From a virus, in the IMG/VR virus record IMGVR_UViG_3300017746_000143, positions 1 to 24,796 of that record: a stretch of 24,796 nt of DNA. One strand, given 5' to 3'. Shown here one piece after another: positions 1-7,889 of the stretch (position 1 is the stretch's first letter; each line of letters opens with the position of its first letter). A program made the translations under genes and the position numbers. The notes beneath the pieces were generated by a model. It saw only the letters and a program-made list of their open reading frames with translations. It was not told where the DNA came from and made no database searches.

Positions 1-586
1 ACATGGCTCCAGCATTCCATTCGTTATTGTTTTTCAACTTTTCAACTGACATTGCACAAGGAATTGATCCAATACTATCCCAGAAAAATGCTAAATCATA
101 AGGTAGATTACCTTTTTTCTGTTCATTCTGTAGATCCATTATAAATGCTGCTACGTCTTCAATAGTATGTAAAGTTTCTCTATCAACATAAATAAAGTTT
201 CCTTCATAATCAATAACATTACCTTCATCATCTTTGATTAGTTTAACTTCTAATCCCATTTGAGCGGCATGTTCCCAATTCCATTTCATCTCAGTAATAA
301 TAAAAACAGGTAATATTCCCATTTTTTGTGCTGATACTGCAGCTTCAAGTAAAGCAGTTGTTTTACCTGTATCAGAATGTCCTCTAAGTAATGAAATATG
401 TCCCATGGGTACCCCAGGTACTCCAGCAATTTCTTGAAAAGCAGGAGATAATGGTATCCATTTTTGTTCCTTAAATTTAACGTTTTTATCTAAACCTTTA
501 GATGATTTAAATTTATTTAAGTCAAATTTGCTCTTAATCTCGGCGGATACTGCCGCCGAGAGAGACTTCGATGCTTTTCTTGCCAT
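1..586 (-). CDS. uvsX: UvsX/RecA-like recombinase (3' end beyond window)
   Basis: RecA-family ATPase that would form filaments on single-stranded DNA and drive strand exchange in recombination-dependent replication. The 195 codons visible start at the ATG at 586-584 and run off the window, so the C-terminal half is missing. The Walker A motif GHSDTGKT is at residues 69-76 and a Walker B-like strand DLAFFWD at about 164-170, followed by SIGSIP as in RecA/UvsX cores. The N-terminal 45 residues are basic and have no recognised domain. The gene starts 2 bases after the gp32-like stop codon, so the two share a transcript and probably act together in strand invasion, as UvsX and gp32 do in T4. A GC-rich hairpin lies in codons 9-17. 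UvsX is preferred to host RecA because of the phage context. Confidence 0.9.
   Translation of the reverse strand, partial: MARKASKSLSAAVSAEIKSKFDLNKFKSSKGLDKNVKFKEQKWIPLSPAFQEIAGVPGVPMGHISLLRGHSDTGKTTALLEAAVSAQKMGILPVFIITEMKWNWEHAAQMGLEVKLIKDDEGNVIDYEGNFIYVDRETLHTIEDVAAFIMDLQNEQKKGNLPYDLAFFWDSIGSIPCAMSVEKLKNNNEWNAGAM
538..561 (-). other. GC-rich hairpin inside the 5' end of uvsX
   Basis: A perfect inverted repeat with a 9-bp stem (TCTCGGCGG / CCGCCGAGA) and a 6-base loop lies about 25 bases inside the uvsX coding sequence. It is exceptionally GC-rich for this AT-rich genome. No T-run follows on the coding strand (the next bases are TTAAGAGC), so it is not a standard terminator. It could affect translation or mRNA stability at the gp32/uvsX junction; that role is inference. 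Confidence 0.6.
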
Positions 587-588
587 AT

Positions 589-1416
589 TTAGAAAGGTAG
601 ATCATCAACTTCATTACTAGCTTTATTTTCAAATAAAGAATCAAATTGATCTACTTTACTTTGTTTAGCTTTTGAAGTATCTAAACTAAAGTTTGTAGCT
701 GGTTTAGCTGCTACTGGAGTAGCAACTACTTCTTCTTCATCTTCTTCTGGTGATAACCATTTTTCTAAAGCTGATTTCATGTCTTCAAATGAATATCTTT
801 TAAATAAACCATCTGTTGGGTTTGGTTGTTCATTTGTCCATTTTTCTACTAGTGTAGCATCTTCACTAAGTGGAGAGGTTTTTAATCTAACTCTAACTGA
901 TGATTTATTATAAGGAGTACCTGTTGATTCTGGTCCTACTGTTTCTACTGTAAGATCTCTACCATTTACAATGTCAGTATAATCTCCAATTTCATCATCA
1001 ACTGCAAGTGCTAATAATTCTTCATATACTTGTTTCCCAAATTGCCATAGTCTAACACCTTTATCTTCTTCTCCACGTACTACTACAGGAACAAAAATTC
1101 GGTTTTTAGCATCTAGCTTTTTAGCAAGTATATAATTCTCTTTATTATACTCACCTTCACGTAGTTTCCCAGCGAATAGAGCAATAGGGTCTTTTTCCCC
1201 AAAATTAAGAGGTGAAATCATTACTTTATTAGTAATTCCATAATAAAACTTCAACTCAGTAAATGGGTTGGAAGCATCATACGCTGATGGTACGATTCTA
1301 ATTTGTTGTTTACCTACTGTAGGTCTCCAAAAAATTGTTGTGTAATCGGTCTTTTGACCACCCTGTGGTTTTGATTGGAGGGTATCCAATTTTTGCTTTA
1401 GTGCATTTAAATCCAT
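589..1416 (-). CDS. 32: gp32-like single-stranded DNA-binding protein
   Basis: Probable T4 gp32-type protein that coats single-stranded DNA during replication, recombination and repair. At 275 residues it is close to T4 gp32 (301). The N-terminal helix (MDLNALKQKL) is followed by a tract rich in aromatic and basic residues (TDYTTIFWRP, then FTELKFYYGI), as expected for an OB-fold binding groove. An acidic linker (PEEDEEE, about residue 220 onward) precedes a C-terminal tail ending EVDDLPF, the kind of acidic tip gp32 uses to recruit partners. There is no cysteine, so the zinc site of T4 gp32 (one His, three Cys) is absent. A Bacteroidota-like promoter lies 40 bases upstream. uvsX follows after 2 bases. 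Assignment rests on pattern, length and neighbourhood. Confidence 0.85.
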   Translation of the reverse strand: MDLNALKQKLDTLQSKPQGGQKTDYTTIFWRPTVGKQQIRIVPSAYDASNPFTELKFYYGITNKVMISPLNFGEKDPIALFAGKLREGEYNKENYILAKKLDAKNRIFVPVVVRGEEDKGVRLWQFGKQVYEELLALAVDDEIGDYTDIVNGRDLTVETVGPESTGTPYNKSSVRVRLKTSPLSEDATLVEKWTNEQPNPTDGLFKRYSFEDMKSALEKWLSPEEDEEEVVATPVAAKPATNFSLDTSKAKQSKVDQFDSLFENKASNEVDDLPF

Positions 1417-1456
1417 AATTGTAACTTATTTTTAATTATAACTGTTTATATGTAAC

Positions 1457-1488
1457 CTAATATACGAAATGAAATTTGGGGAACCAAA
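1457..1488 (-). promoter_or_regulatory. Bacteroidota-type promoter of gp32-uvsX
   Basis: Reading the minus strand, TTTG (1488-1485) is followed by exactly 20 bases and then TATATTAG (1464-1457), with the shared flank CG before and G after. This is one mismatch from the Bacteroidota consensus TTTG / TAnnTTTG. It fills most of the 72-base gap upstream of the gp32 gene, and the -33 element abuts the stop codon of the 155-residue gene. Same class as the promoters at 3222-3253 and 22042-22073. Confidence 0.7.
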
Positions 1489-1956
1489 TTATACTTCGAT
1501 TATTTTATATATTTTTGTATTTAATTGGTTTAAATCATTATGTTGTGTGAGTAAAACACAATTTCTATAATGTTGCCAATCTACTTTATATTTAGTATCT
1601 ACTACACCACCATTTAACTTTTTAATAAGTTCGTTAAGAGCATTAATTGTATATAAGGTGTTGGATTCCTTTTTTCTATGTACTAAAATAGTATTGTCTG
1701 GGATTGTGTGTACATTTCCTTGGTCTACATTATATGTAACCACATATTCATCTTTATCTACAATTTCTAAAACAAACATTTTATTATATATGATTGTATA
1801 TCTCGATTGTATTTCTTCAATAAGTGCATCTAACCCTTCTAAGTTGGTGAAAGTACAAAATAATTTATTATTCAAATCTCCTGCGTTTTGGATGTCTTTT
1901 ATGACATCATAATTCGCATTATACGTATTAGTTCTATTTTGTAAAATTGTAGTCAT
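1489..1956 (-). CDS. Uncharacterised protein coupled to the polymerase-like gene
   Basis: A 155-residue soluble protein that I do not recognise. It is mixed alpha/beta, without signal peptide, membrane span or clear catalytic motif. The best-ordered part is the C-terminal third (TINALNELIKKLNGG, then VDWQHYRNCVLL), which reads as a helix-strand fold. Its ATG at 1956-1954 lies inside the 3' end of the polymerase-like gene with a 23-base overlap in another frame, so translation is probably coupled. It sits between the polymerase-like protein and gp32-uvsX, which suggests a replication-associated role, but nothing in the sequence proves this. It is not obviously T4 RegA, although the position in a replication cluster invites that comparison. 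Confidence 0.8.
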   Translation of the reverse strand: MTTILQNRTNTYNANYDVIKDIQNAGDLNNKLFCTFTNLEGLDALIEEIQSRYTIIYNKMFVLEIVDKDEYVVTYNVDQGNVHTIPDNTILVHRKKESNTLYTINALNELIKKLNGGVVDTKYKVDWQHYRNCVLLTQHNDLNQLNTKIYKIIEV

Positions 1957-3205
1957 AACCTTCTATTTCTTTAATATTTAATTTATATTTTTTGAAAATA
2001 TCTCTTATTTTCTCTAATAATTCTGTTTCATTCTCATCCCAATCAAATAAAAACGAATCATAAGTATATAGTACTAGTTTCGTTTTATATTCTCGTAATA
2101 TACAAAGTATATCCCACAATATCAACACATTTGTAGACGTTTCTAAATTTTGTAAAATGTAATTAAATAACTTTTGTGGATTCATATTATCCAAGTTTTC
2201 TTTTTCATATCTATACCCAGAAATCTTACATTCTACAAACCCATCGCTTTGAAACTTACTCCAAAGTTCTCCTACGTATTTTTCGATTTTTTGAAAGAAT
2301 TCCAGGCCTTTGTAATTGTCAAAAACGCCTCCATAGAGCTGTTTGAAGGTAAGTTCTTTCGATTTTTTATAATCCACTCCATATAAGGAAGCAAAATGAG
2401 CGTGAATATCAACCCCGGCAAAATCATAATCAATAAGACGAGCAGACAAGCTAGGATGGTAAGCAGAAATATCAATTTCCACAAACCTATTATTACGTGG
2501 TATAAAACTTTTTCTACAACCATTTTCTTTATTAAGTGCGGCATAATTTACATTTTTAAATTTATTTGAGGGTCTTGTTGTTGTTGTTTTTAAGTTGAAC
2601 TGAGTGTAGATGTATTCACCATCAACGGGATGGAAATATTCATTGAAGGTTTTGTTGTGTATACGTATTCCACTTCTCTCGATAGCGTTGAATACCACGG
2701 ATACTCTACTGTTAAAGAATTCATCATATTTAGTTTTTTCTATGTTAATATTTGTTTTTAGATCTCTAAAAATCGTTTCACACAATTCATAATGTTTAAC
2801 AATCGGTATAATTAAGTTTAACTCCGGATTATCTTTGTGTTCACGATAATATAAATCATGTGTTTGTGTTGTAGGTCGTATATACGTAGTAGGGGGTGGT
2901 GTTATGTCATAAAGAGTTTTGATTGGAAAATAGTGTAATATTTCCTTTTTATCACGACAATATAATACTTCAAATTTATTTAATAAATCGTTTATACGCG
3001 TGTTTAACACATTTAAACATTCACTATGTGTAATGCATACCATAAAGCCTTTACTCGCTTCAATTGGTCTAATATGCACTAAACTAACATGATTTTGTGT
3101 GGGGTGTATTGTGTCATTATAAGGTATTACCTCAATGAAAGCCTCTTTATAACCACTATTTATTAAAACATTTAACTGCTCCTCGTCTTCTACAAGCCAG
3201 TACAT
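1934..3205 (-). CDS. Compact family A DNA polymerase-like protein, no exonuclease domain
   Basis: Predicted nucleotidyltransferase of the DNA polymerase I (family A) fold. The 423 residues carry the family's motifs in order: a T-x-R-P-S tract just upstream of the palm, resembling the TGRLSS region; motif A at VEIDISAYHPSL with catalytic Asp245; DIHAHFASLYG (266-276), resembling DIH..TA...F; motif B as K283-x3-F287-x3-Y291-G; and motif C as YTYDSF with Asp383, where YDS replaces the usual HDE. The first ~150 residues show no DEDD exonuclease motifs, and the palm/fingers part is shorter than in Pol I (38 residues from motif A Asp to the Lys, against 53). T4 itself uses a family B polymerase, so this may be the replicase of this lineage or an auxiliary polymerase. 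A host-like promoter lies 16 bases upstream, and a weak AAGG ribosome site precedes the ATG. Confidence 0.78.
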   Translation of the reverse strand: MYWLVEDEEQLNVLINSGYKEAFIEVIPYNDTIHPTQNHVSLVHIRPIEASKGFMVCITHSECLNVLNTRINDLLNKFEVLYCRDKKEILHYFPIKTLYDITPPPTTYIRPTTQTHDLYYREHKDNPELNLIIPIVKHYELCETIFRDLKTNINIEKTKYDEFFNSRVSVVFNAIERSGIRIHNKTFNEYFHPVDGEYIYTQFNLKTTTTRPSNKFKNVNYAALNKENGCRKSFIPRNNRFVEIDISAYHPSLSARLIDYDFAGVDIHAHFASLYGVDYKKSKELTFKQLYGGVFDNYKGLEFFQKIEKYVGELWSKFQSDGFVECKISGYRYEKENLDNMNPQKLFNYILQNLETSTNVLILWDILCILREYKTKLVLYTYDSFLFDWDENETELLEKIRDIFKKYKLNIKEIEGYDYNFTK

Positions 3206-3221
3206 ATAACCTTATTTTACC

Positions 3222-3253
3222 CTAATATACGAACTCAATTAATAGCCTCCAAA
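3222..3253 (-). promoter_or_regulatory. Bacteroidota-type promoter of the polymerase-like gene
   Basis: On the minus strand, TTTG (3253-3250), 20 bases, then TATATTAG (3229-3222), with the same TTCG-TATATTAGG core as the gp32 promoter. The -33 element lies within the last codons of the upstream structural gene, so replication genes can be transcribed independently of the late cluster. The -7 element is 16 bases from the ATG, leaving a very short leader. Confidence 0.7.
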
Positions 3254-4105
3254 TGTATTTGGGATTACTTTTGTAGGTTCATTATATGAACCAGATTGTG
3301 GAGTTGGAGGTAATGAGTTTAATATAGAACCTGTTGTTGTAAATTCCAAATAATCATGGGCTTCCATTGTATGTTGCCTCCCAACCATTGGTCCTTTTTC
3401 AGGGTGTATATGATAATAACCAATATAAGGTTTTTTAGTTTTAGTATATCTTATCTCTTTTCCATTACTATATAAATTTTCATTATCTTTATATTGATAA
3501 TATTGAGCATATTTATCTTTAAAAAAGTTACTAAATCCAAAAGATCTGGTTCTTTGTTCTAAAAGATTTACATTATTTTTATTCGATTTAAATACACTAT
3601 TATATTTACCAGTTAAACTCCAAGATAAAGTTAGTGGAGTAAATCTATCATATTGAGTATTAGGAGATTTTGATAAAAACATTGAATAATTTAAACTATT
3701 AGTTTCTATAGTAGATTTTTCTACAAAATTATATAAAAAATATCTTGTAAAAAAACCATTAGAATAATTATTATCTGTAGGTAAAGGGGTAATTTGAACA
3801 GGGGGTGATGCGGGAGTAGGAAGGTTTATTCCCTGTTTTTTATTTATATATTGGTATTCATTAGACCAAAAAGCATTTGGGGTTGCAGTTCCATTAGTTT
3901 CAGATACAATATCATTTGATAGTATATTAGATGGTTTACTTATTAGTTGAAAATTAGGGGTATCATTAGGATTTTTTCCTGTAAATCTTTGGTTATTAGA
4001 AGTTTGATAGTAATAACCTATATAAGGCTTTGATGTTGAAGCTATTATATATTCATTACCATTGGTATATAAATTTTCTTGTATTTGAGATTTAGGATAA
4101 TACAT
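3239..4105 (-). CDS. Probable baseplate/tail-associated protein with duplicated GYY motif
   Basis: A 288-residue protein of unknown function, last gene of the tail cluster and 5 bases downstream of the hub-lysozyme gene, so probably a virion or tail-assembly protein. Its clearest feature is an internal duplication: ENLYTNG..Y....KPYIGYY at residues 10-32 and ENLYSNG..I....KKPYIGYYH from residue 209, the second followed by HPEKGPMVGRQH. The middle is Asn/Ser/Thr-rich with a proline-rich stretch (PTPASPPVQITPLP). No signal peptide or membrane span. The repeat may be a small beta domain used for protein contacts; this is inference. The 3' end carries the -33 element of the next promoter. Confidence 0.8.
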   Translation of the reverse strand: MYYPKSQIQENLYTNGNEYIIASTSKPYIGYYYQTSNNQRFTGKNPNDTPNFQLISKPSNILSNDIVSETNGTATPNAFWSNEYQYINKKQGINLPTPASPPVQITPLPTDNNYSNGFFTRYFLYNFVEKSTIETNSLNYSMFLSKSPNTQYDRFTPLTLSWSLTGKYNSVFKSNKNNVNLLEQRTRSFGFSNFFKDKYAQYYQYKDNENLYSNGKEIRYTKTKKPYIGYYHIHPEKGPMVGRQHTMEAHDYLEFTTTGSILNSLPPTPQSGSYNEPTKVIPNTFGGY

Positions 4106-4110
4106 AATTT

Positions 4111-7100
4111 TTAAATTGGATCTCCAGGATTATTAGTAAACCATATGTCAGATTCTTTTTTTCTTCTAGACAATAATTGTCCATTATTAGTAAGAGTTTT
4201 TTCTAATTCAAACCCCGCTGCTACATATTGTTTTGTATTAATTAAGCTATAAAGTTTTTTCTTAGGATTTGATACACCAGGCCCAGAATTATATGAGAAA
4301 GATAAAAGAGCATTATATTCATTTTGGGTTAGAGGCACTTTTATTCTTTTTTTAGATGACATAGTTTTAGCTATTCCTAATAATACATTATCAAATCCCA
4401 TTTCAGCTGATTCTTTAGTAATAGAGTCTCCTTCTTTTACTGGGGATAATGCTCTGGTACCTTTACCTGTTAATAATTGTCCTCCTCTTTCGTATTGTTG
4501 TCCTTGTGCATAATAAGTTTGTCCATATCCAATAGTCCAAGGTTCATTTTCTTTACCCGGATAATAATCACTTTTTCTTTTTATTTGATTGATTTTTTTA
4601 CGAGGTTTAGGATCTGGGTAGGCATAAGCAACAGTACTTGATCTAAATACTCTATTTACTCCTCCACTATAATAACCCTCAGATATTTTAAGTTCGTCTT
4701 TTATGAATTTATTAGGTTGGAGCTGTGTAGCATCAATTCGGGTTTGATCACCTTCTATAGGTTCAGTTGTATCCTCTTCAACGGTTACAACCTTATTTTC
4801 TTCAAATATTCCTTCATCTGCTAATTTTTCATTTTTAGGTGCTGATGGAGGTATACTAAGAGTAGATATTAAAGTTTCCCATTTATTATCAGCCAATTTA
4901 TGATCTACTTTAGTTATTATAAAATCTAATGTACCTGTACTACTATTTGTTTGATATTCTTGAGGTAAAAATTTCTGATTAACATTTATTTTTTGGTATA
5001 TTTTCATTCCAGATAACCCATCCATAGTTATATTTAAAGTTATAGGTAAAAAACCAGATTGATTTGAAGGTGTACCTGAGAGTCTAAATTCTTTTTGGTC
5101 TCTTAAATTAACATATTCTCTAAAAGCTTGTTTTCCTTTTTTAAAAAAGTCTTTATTTTCCATGTTAAGATATTGTGCTCTATCATTACCAATACGAAAG
5201 GGATTCCCATTAACATCTGTTTTACCTGTTAAATTACCAGTAAGAGCGTATATCATCCACTGCTGATAAGAAGAAGCAAGATCAATATCATTTTCAGATA
5301 CTACATTTGCTCCTGCACCTGATTTAAATGATTTAAAACCATCTAATGCTTCTCTATAAGTTAATCCTGTAAAAGTATAACCATTATATGTACCTGATTT
5401 TTGTTCTCCTCTACCCGTTTTATATTGGACTAAACTGGTTCCACTTTTTATTACCCATTTAATAGAATTACCTACACCAACATTACGGGTTACATCGTCT
5501 TTCATTTTTTGTCTTAAACCCCCAATATCAAGATCCCTTAATACAGTTCCATATGAGTTTCTCTGGAGTATACTATCAATTTTAACTCCCCAATATGCTG
5601 CAAATTTAGCTTCTACGTCTTCTTCTTCAGCCTTTTCTGCTTGTTCTGCTTCTTGTATAGGATTAGGAAAACCTGGGGGAGGTAATATTTGTGGTTGGAA
5701 TCTATCTACAAATCCAGCATTCATAGAAGCAAAAGCAGTACCATCAATTGTTTTAGAAGATGAACCCCCAGCAGTTGTTCCTATAGTCATCATAGTAGCT
5801 AAACTAGAGGGTATTTTAGATTCAAATTTAAAATTTTTTATAAAATTTGATTTAGGTTTACCTTTATCAGAATTAAACCCAAAAACTTCAAAAGGAATAA
5901 TTTCTTGTTTTTCAGGAACTCTCTCTAAAAGTCTTTTTAGTAATTCACTATTACCCCTTATAGGATTTTGATCAATAAATACTATTTCATTAATTTCAGT
6001 ATTAATTATAGGTTCTATTTTATTTACATTACCTAATGAACTATTAATTCCATCACATATAGATGAAAGGAAATTAAATAAACCTAAAGTTCCTTCTTTT
6101 GATATATTTTTATTTAAACATGATCTTATAAAAGAAAAATTTAGGTATACATTCATTAATTTACCATAAATTATATCTTCTTTATCACCAGTTTTTTCTA
6201 AAACTAAAAAATCTTTAATTTTTTGATTTTGTAAAAATTGGGGAGGAGTAACTCCTTCAATATTCAATGAAGGTTTAATAAAACATTTACTAATATCAAA
6301 TGAAATTTGATTAGGTTGGGCACTAACAATATTAACATCTTCATCTGTTCCAATAGATAGTAAAGGAGAATCTAGATCTCCACTTACTACTCTAGGTACT
6401 ACATATTTTTGTATAGCATCTAATAAATTTCCAAATGTAGTATAATAACTATTCATTTTAGTTAACCCATTTGTAATATTAAATTGTGAATTAAGTTGTG
6501 ATTTAAAATTATTTAGTTCTTCTTGAAATCTTTCTTTATTTAAACCTTCTTCTCCAGTTTCCTTTTTGTATTCTTCAGTTAAATTTTTTCGGATTTGTGC
6601 CTTAACTTGGGTCATAGTACCATTAAAAATTGACCCATCAGGGTTAGTATATCTAAAAACTTCTTCAGCAATTTGCCTTTCGTAATTAGCATTTAAAAGA
6701 TTTAAAAATTTTTTATTAGGTCTATATACTGTTGTTGAACCCCCAACTTTAGCATTACGTTTTTCCCATTTATTTAACCATACCTCTATTGTGTTTGAAC
6801 CATTAACTTCAGATTTATCTGAAGCTAGAGAATTTATAGGGGCAGGAATATTTACTTGTAAAGATTCTATAATATCTCCTAAAGTTACTAATTTTATGGT
6901 AATATTATAAGTACCATCTGGGGAGAAATCCCAATCAAAATTAGTTACTCTACCAAAGAATCCATCATAATTACCTTGGTATGTTTTTCTATAGTTTTCA
7001 ATATTTTTTAATACACTTAATTGTGTTTTAGGGGATGATGAAAAAAATGAATCTTCTATTAGAGTTGATCCTACTTCTTCTAAAAGTCCTTCGCTACTAA

Positions 7101-7887
7101 AATATTTATTATGTCCCCATTCTAACATCATAGTAAAACCTAATTTTAAATATAATAATTCAATTAATTGAAATTGAAAAGTATTATAGGCTTTAATTTG
7201 TATTGTTGCAGATCTAATTGATCCTCTATTTATACAATTTACAGTAGCCGATGTAATACCAGGCATTGGTTGTTTACCAAATTGATTTCCTCCTAATCCA
7301 TAAGCTGAATCAGGATTCCAAATTGAGTTACCATCTTCAGAAATTCCAAATCTTGATTTAATAGTTTTATCAGATTGAAGTGAACCTAAACCTGCAAATA
7401 ATACTGCACTTTTTGCTAATTGATTAGTATTTGAAAAACTTTTTGATTGTTCTAAACTAAAACCTATATTTCTGAGTTTTTGGATTCCCATTAATCTTTG
7501 GTTTTTGTTATTTTGTTTTATTTGTTCTTTATATAATTTATATTCCTCCTGACCTCTGTCTAATATTATATAACCATTTTCTCTTTCCTCATTTGTATCC
7601 TTTAATTTATGTGCTCCCCCCCACTCAAAAATACCATTAGGATCTATAGCACCAGATTTATAAGCTTCATCAAAAGTTGGGATATCTAAATAACTAAAAA
7701 AGTCAACTCCAGATGCTAATTTAATAAATGAAGATTTATTATTTAATAAATTAATTTCTCTTGGAGATAAAAGATTAGAATCTTCTAAATTAGTTACATC
7801 ATACCCTTTTCCTGAAAGGGTTTGTCTTGCATTTATTTGATTAAAAACATAATCATCAAATTCTTCTCCTATTAGATTTCCTGTCAT
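4111..7887 (-). CDS. Baseplate hub protein with C-terminal GH24 lysozyme domain
   Basis: A 1258-residue tail protein that probably forms the central baseplate hub and cuts peptidoglycan during injection. From about residue 200, a section with PMPGITSATV and LGFTMMLEWGH resembles hub/structural proteins of marine T4-like phages. A second segment near 985-1012 (FIITKVDHKLADNKWETL) is the sort of beta unit found near hub C-termini. A Pro-rich/acidic linker lies near 730-760. Residues ~1060-1258 look like a phage GH24 lysozyme: candidate catalytic Glu1070 (SEGYY), Asp1092 (YPDP) and Thr1124 (TIGYGQT), then GDSIT, the LTQNEYNALLSFSYNSGPG core and RRKKE near the end. About 54 residues separate Glu and Thr, far more than in T4 lysozyme. 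T4 gp5 also carries a lysozyme, but internally. It follows the LysM gene by 2 bases. Confidence 0.82.
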   Translation of the reverse strand: MTGNLIGEEFDDYVFNQINARQTLSGKGYDVTNLEDSNLLSPREINLLNNKSSFIKLASGVDFFSYLDIPTFDEAYKSGAIDPNGIFEWGGAHKLKDTNEERENGYIILDRGQEEYKLYKEQIKQNNKNQRLMGIQKLRNIGFSLEQSKSFSNTNQLAKSAVLFAGLGSLQSDKTIKSRFGISEDGNSIWNPDSAYGLGGNQFGKQPMPGITSATVNCINRGSIRSATIQIKAYNTFQFQLIELLYLKLGFTMMLEWGHNKYFSSEGLLEEVGSTLIEDSFFSSSPKTQLSVLKNIENYRKTYQGNYDGFFGRVTNFDWDFSPDGTYNITIKLVTLGDIIESLQVNIPAPINSLASDKSEVNGSNTIEVWLNKWEKRNAKVGGSTTVYRPNKKFLNLLNANYERQIAEEVFRYTNPDGSIFNGTMTQVKAQIRKNLTEEYKKETGEEGLNKERFQEELNNFKSQLNSQFNITNGLTKMNSYYTTFGNLLDAIQKYVVPRVVSGDLDSPLLSIGTDEDVNIVSAQPNQISFDISKCFIKPSLNIEGVTPPQFLQNQKIKDFLVLEKTGDKEDIIYGKLMNVYLNFSFIRSCLNKNISKEGTLGLFNFLSSICDGINSSLGNVNKIEPIINTEINEIVFIDQNPIRGNSELLKRLLERVPEKQEIIPFEVFGFNSDKGKPKSNFIKNFKFESKIPSSLATMMTIGTTAGGSSSKTIDGTAFASMNAGFVDRFQPQILPPPGFPNPIQEAEQAEKAEEEDVEAKFAAYWGVKIDSILQRNSYGTVLRDLDIGGLRQKMKDDVTRNVGVGNSIKWVIKSGTSLVQYKTGRGEQKSGTYNGYTFTGLTYREALDGFKSFKSGAGANVVSENDIDLASSYQQWMIYALTGNLTGKTDVNGNPFRIGNDRAQYLNMENKDFFKKGKQAFREYVNLRDQKEFRLSGTPSNQSGFLPITLNITMDGLSGMKIYQKINVNQKFLPQEYQTNSSTGTLDFIITKVDHKLADNKWETLISTLSIPPSAPKNEKLADEGIFEENKVVTVEEDTTEPIEGDQTRIDATQLQPNKFIKDELKISEGYYSGGVNRVFRSSTVAYAYPDPKPRKKINQIKRKSDYYPGKENEPWTIGYGQTYYAQGQQYERGGQLLTGKGTRALSPVKEGDSITKESAEMGFDNVLLGIAKTMSSKKRIKVPLTQNEYNALLSFSYNSGPGVSNPKKKLYSLINTKQYVAAGFELEKTLTNNGQLLSRRKKESDIWFTNNPGDPI

Positions 7888-7889
7888 AA

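Noticed and set aside
538-561. Reading the GC-rich hairpin as a terminator between gp32 and uvsX
   Set aside because: No T-run follows on the coding strand and the hairpin lies within uvsX codons.
2272-2544. A 90-codon minus-strand frame inside the polymerase-like gene with hydrophobic stretches
   Set aside because: It overlaps the catalytic palm coding region (motif A and B) in another frame; the polymerase motifs explain the sequence.
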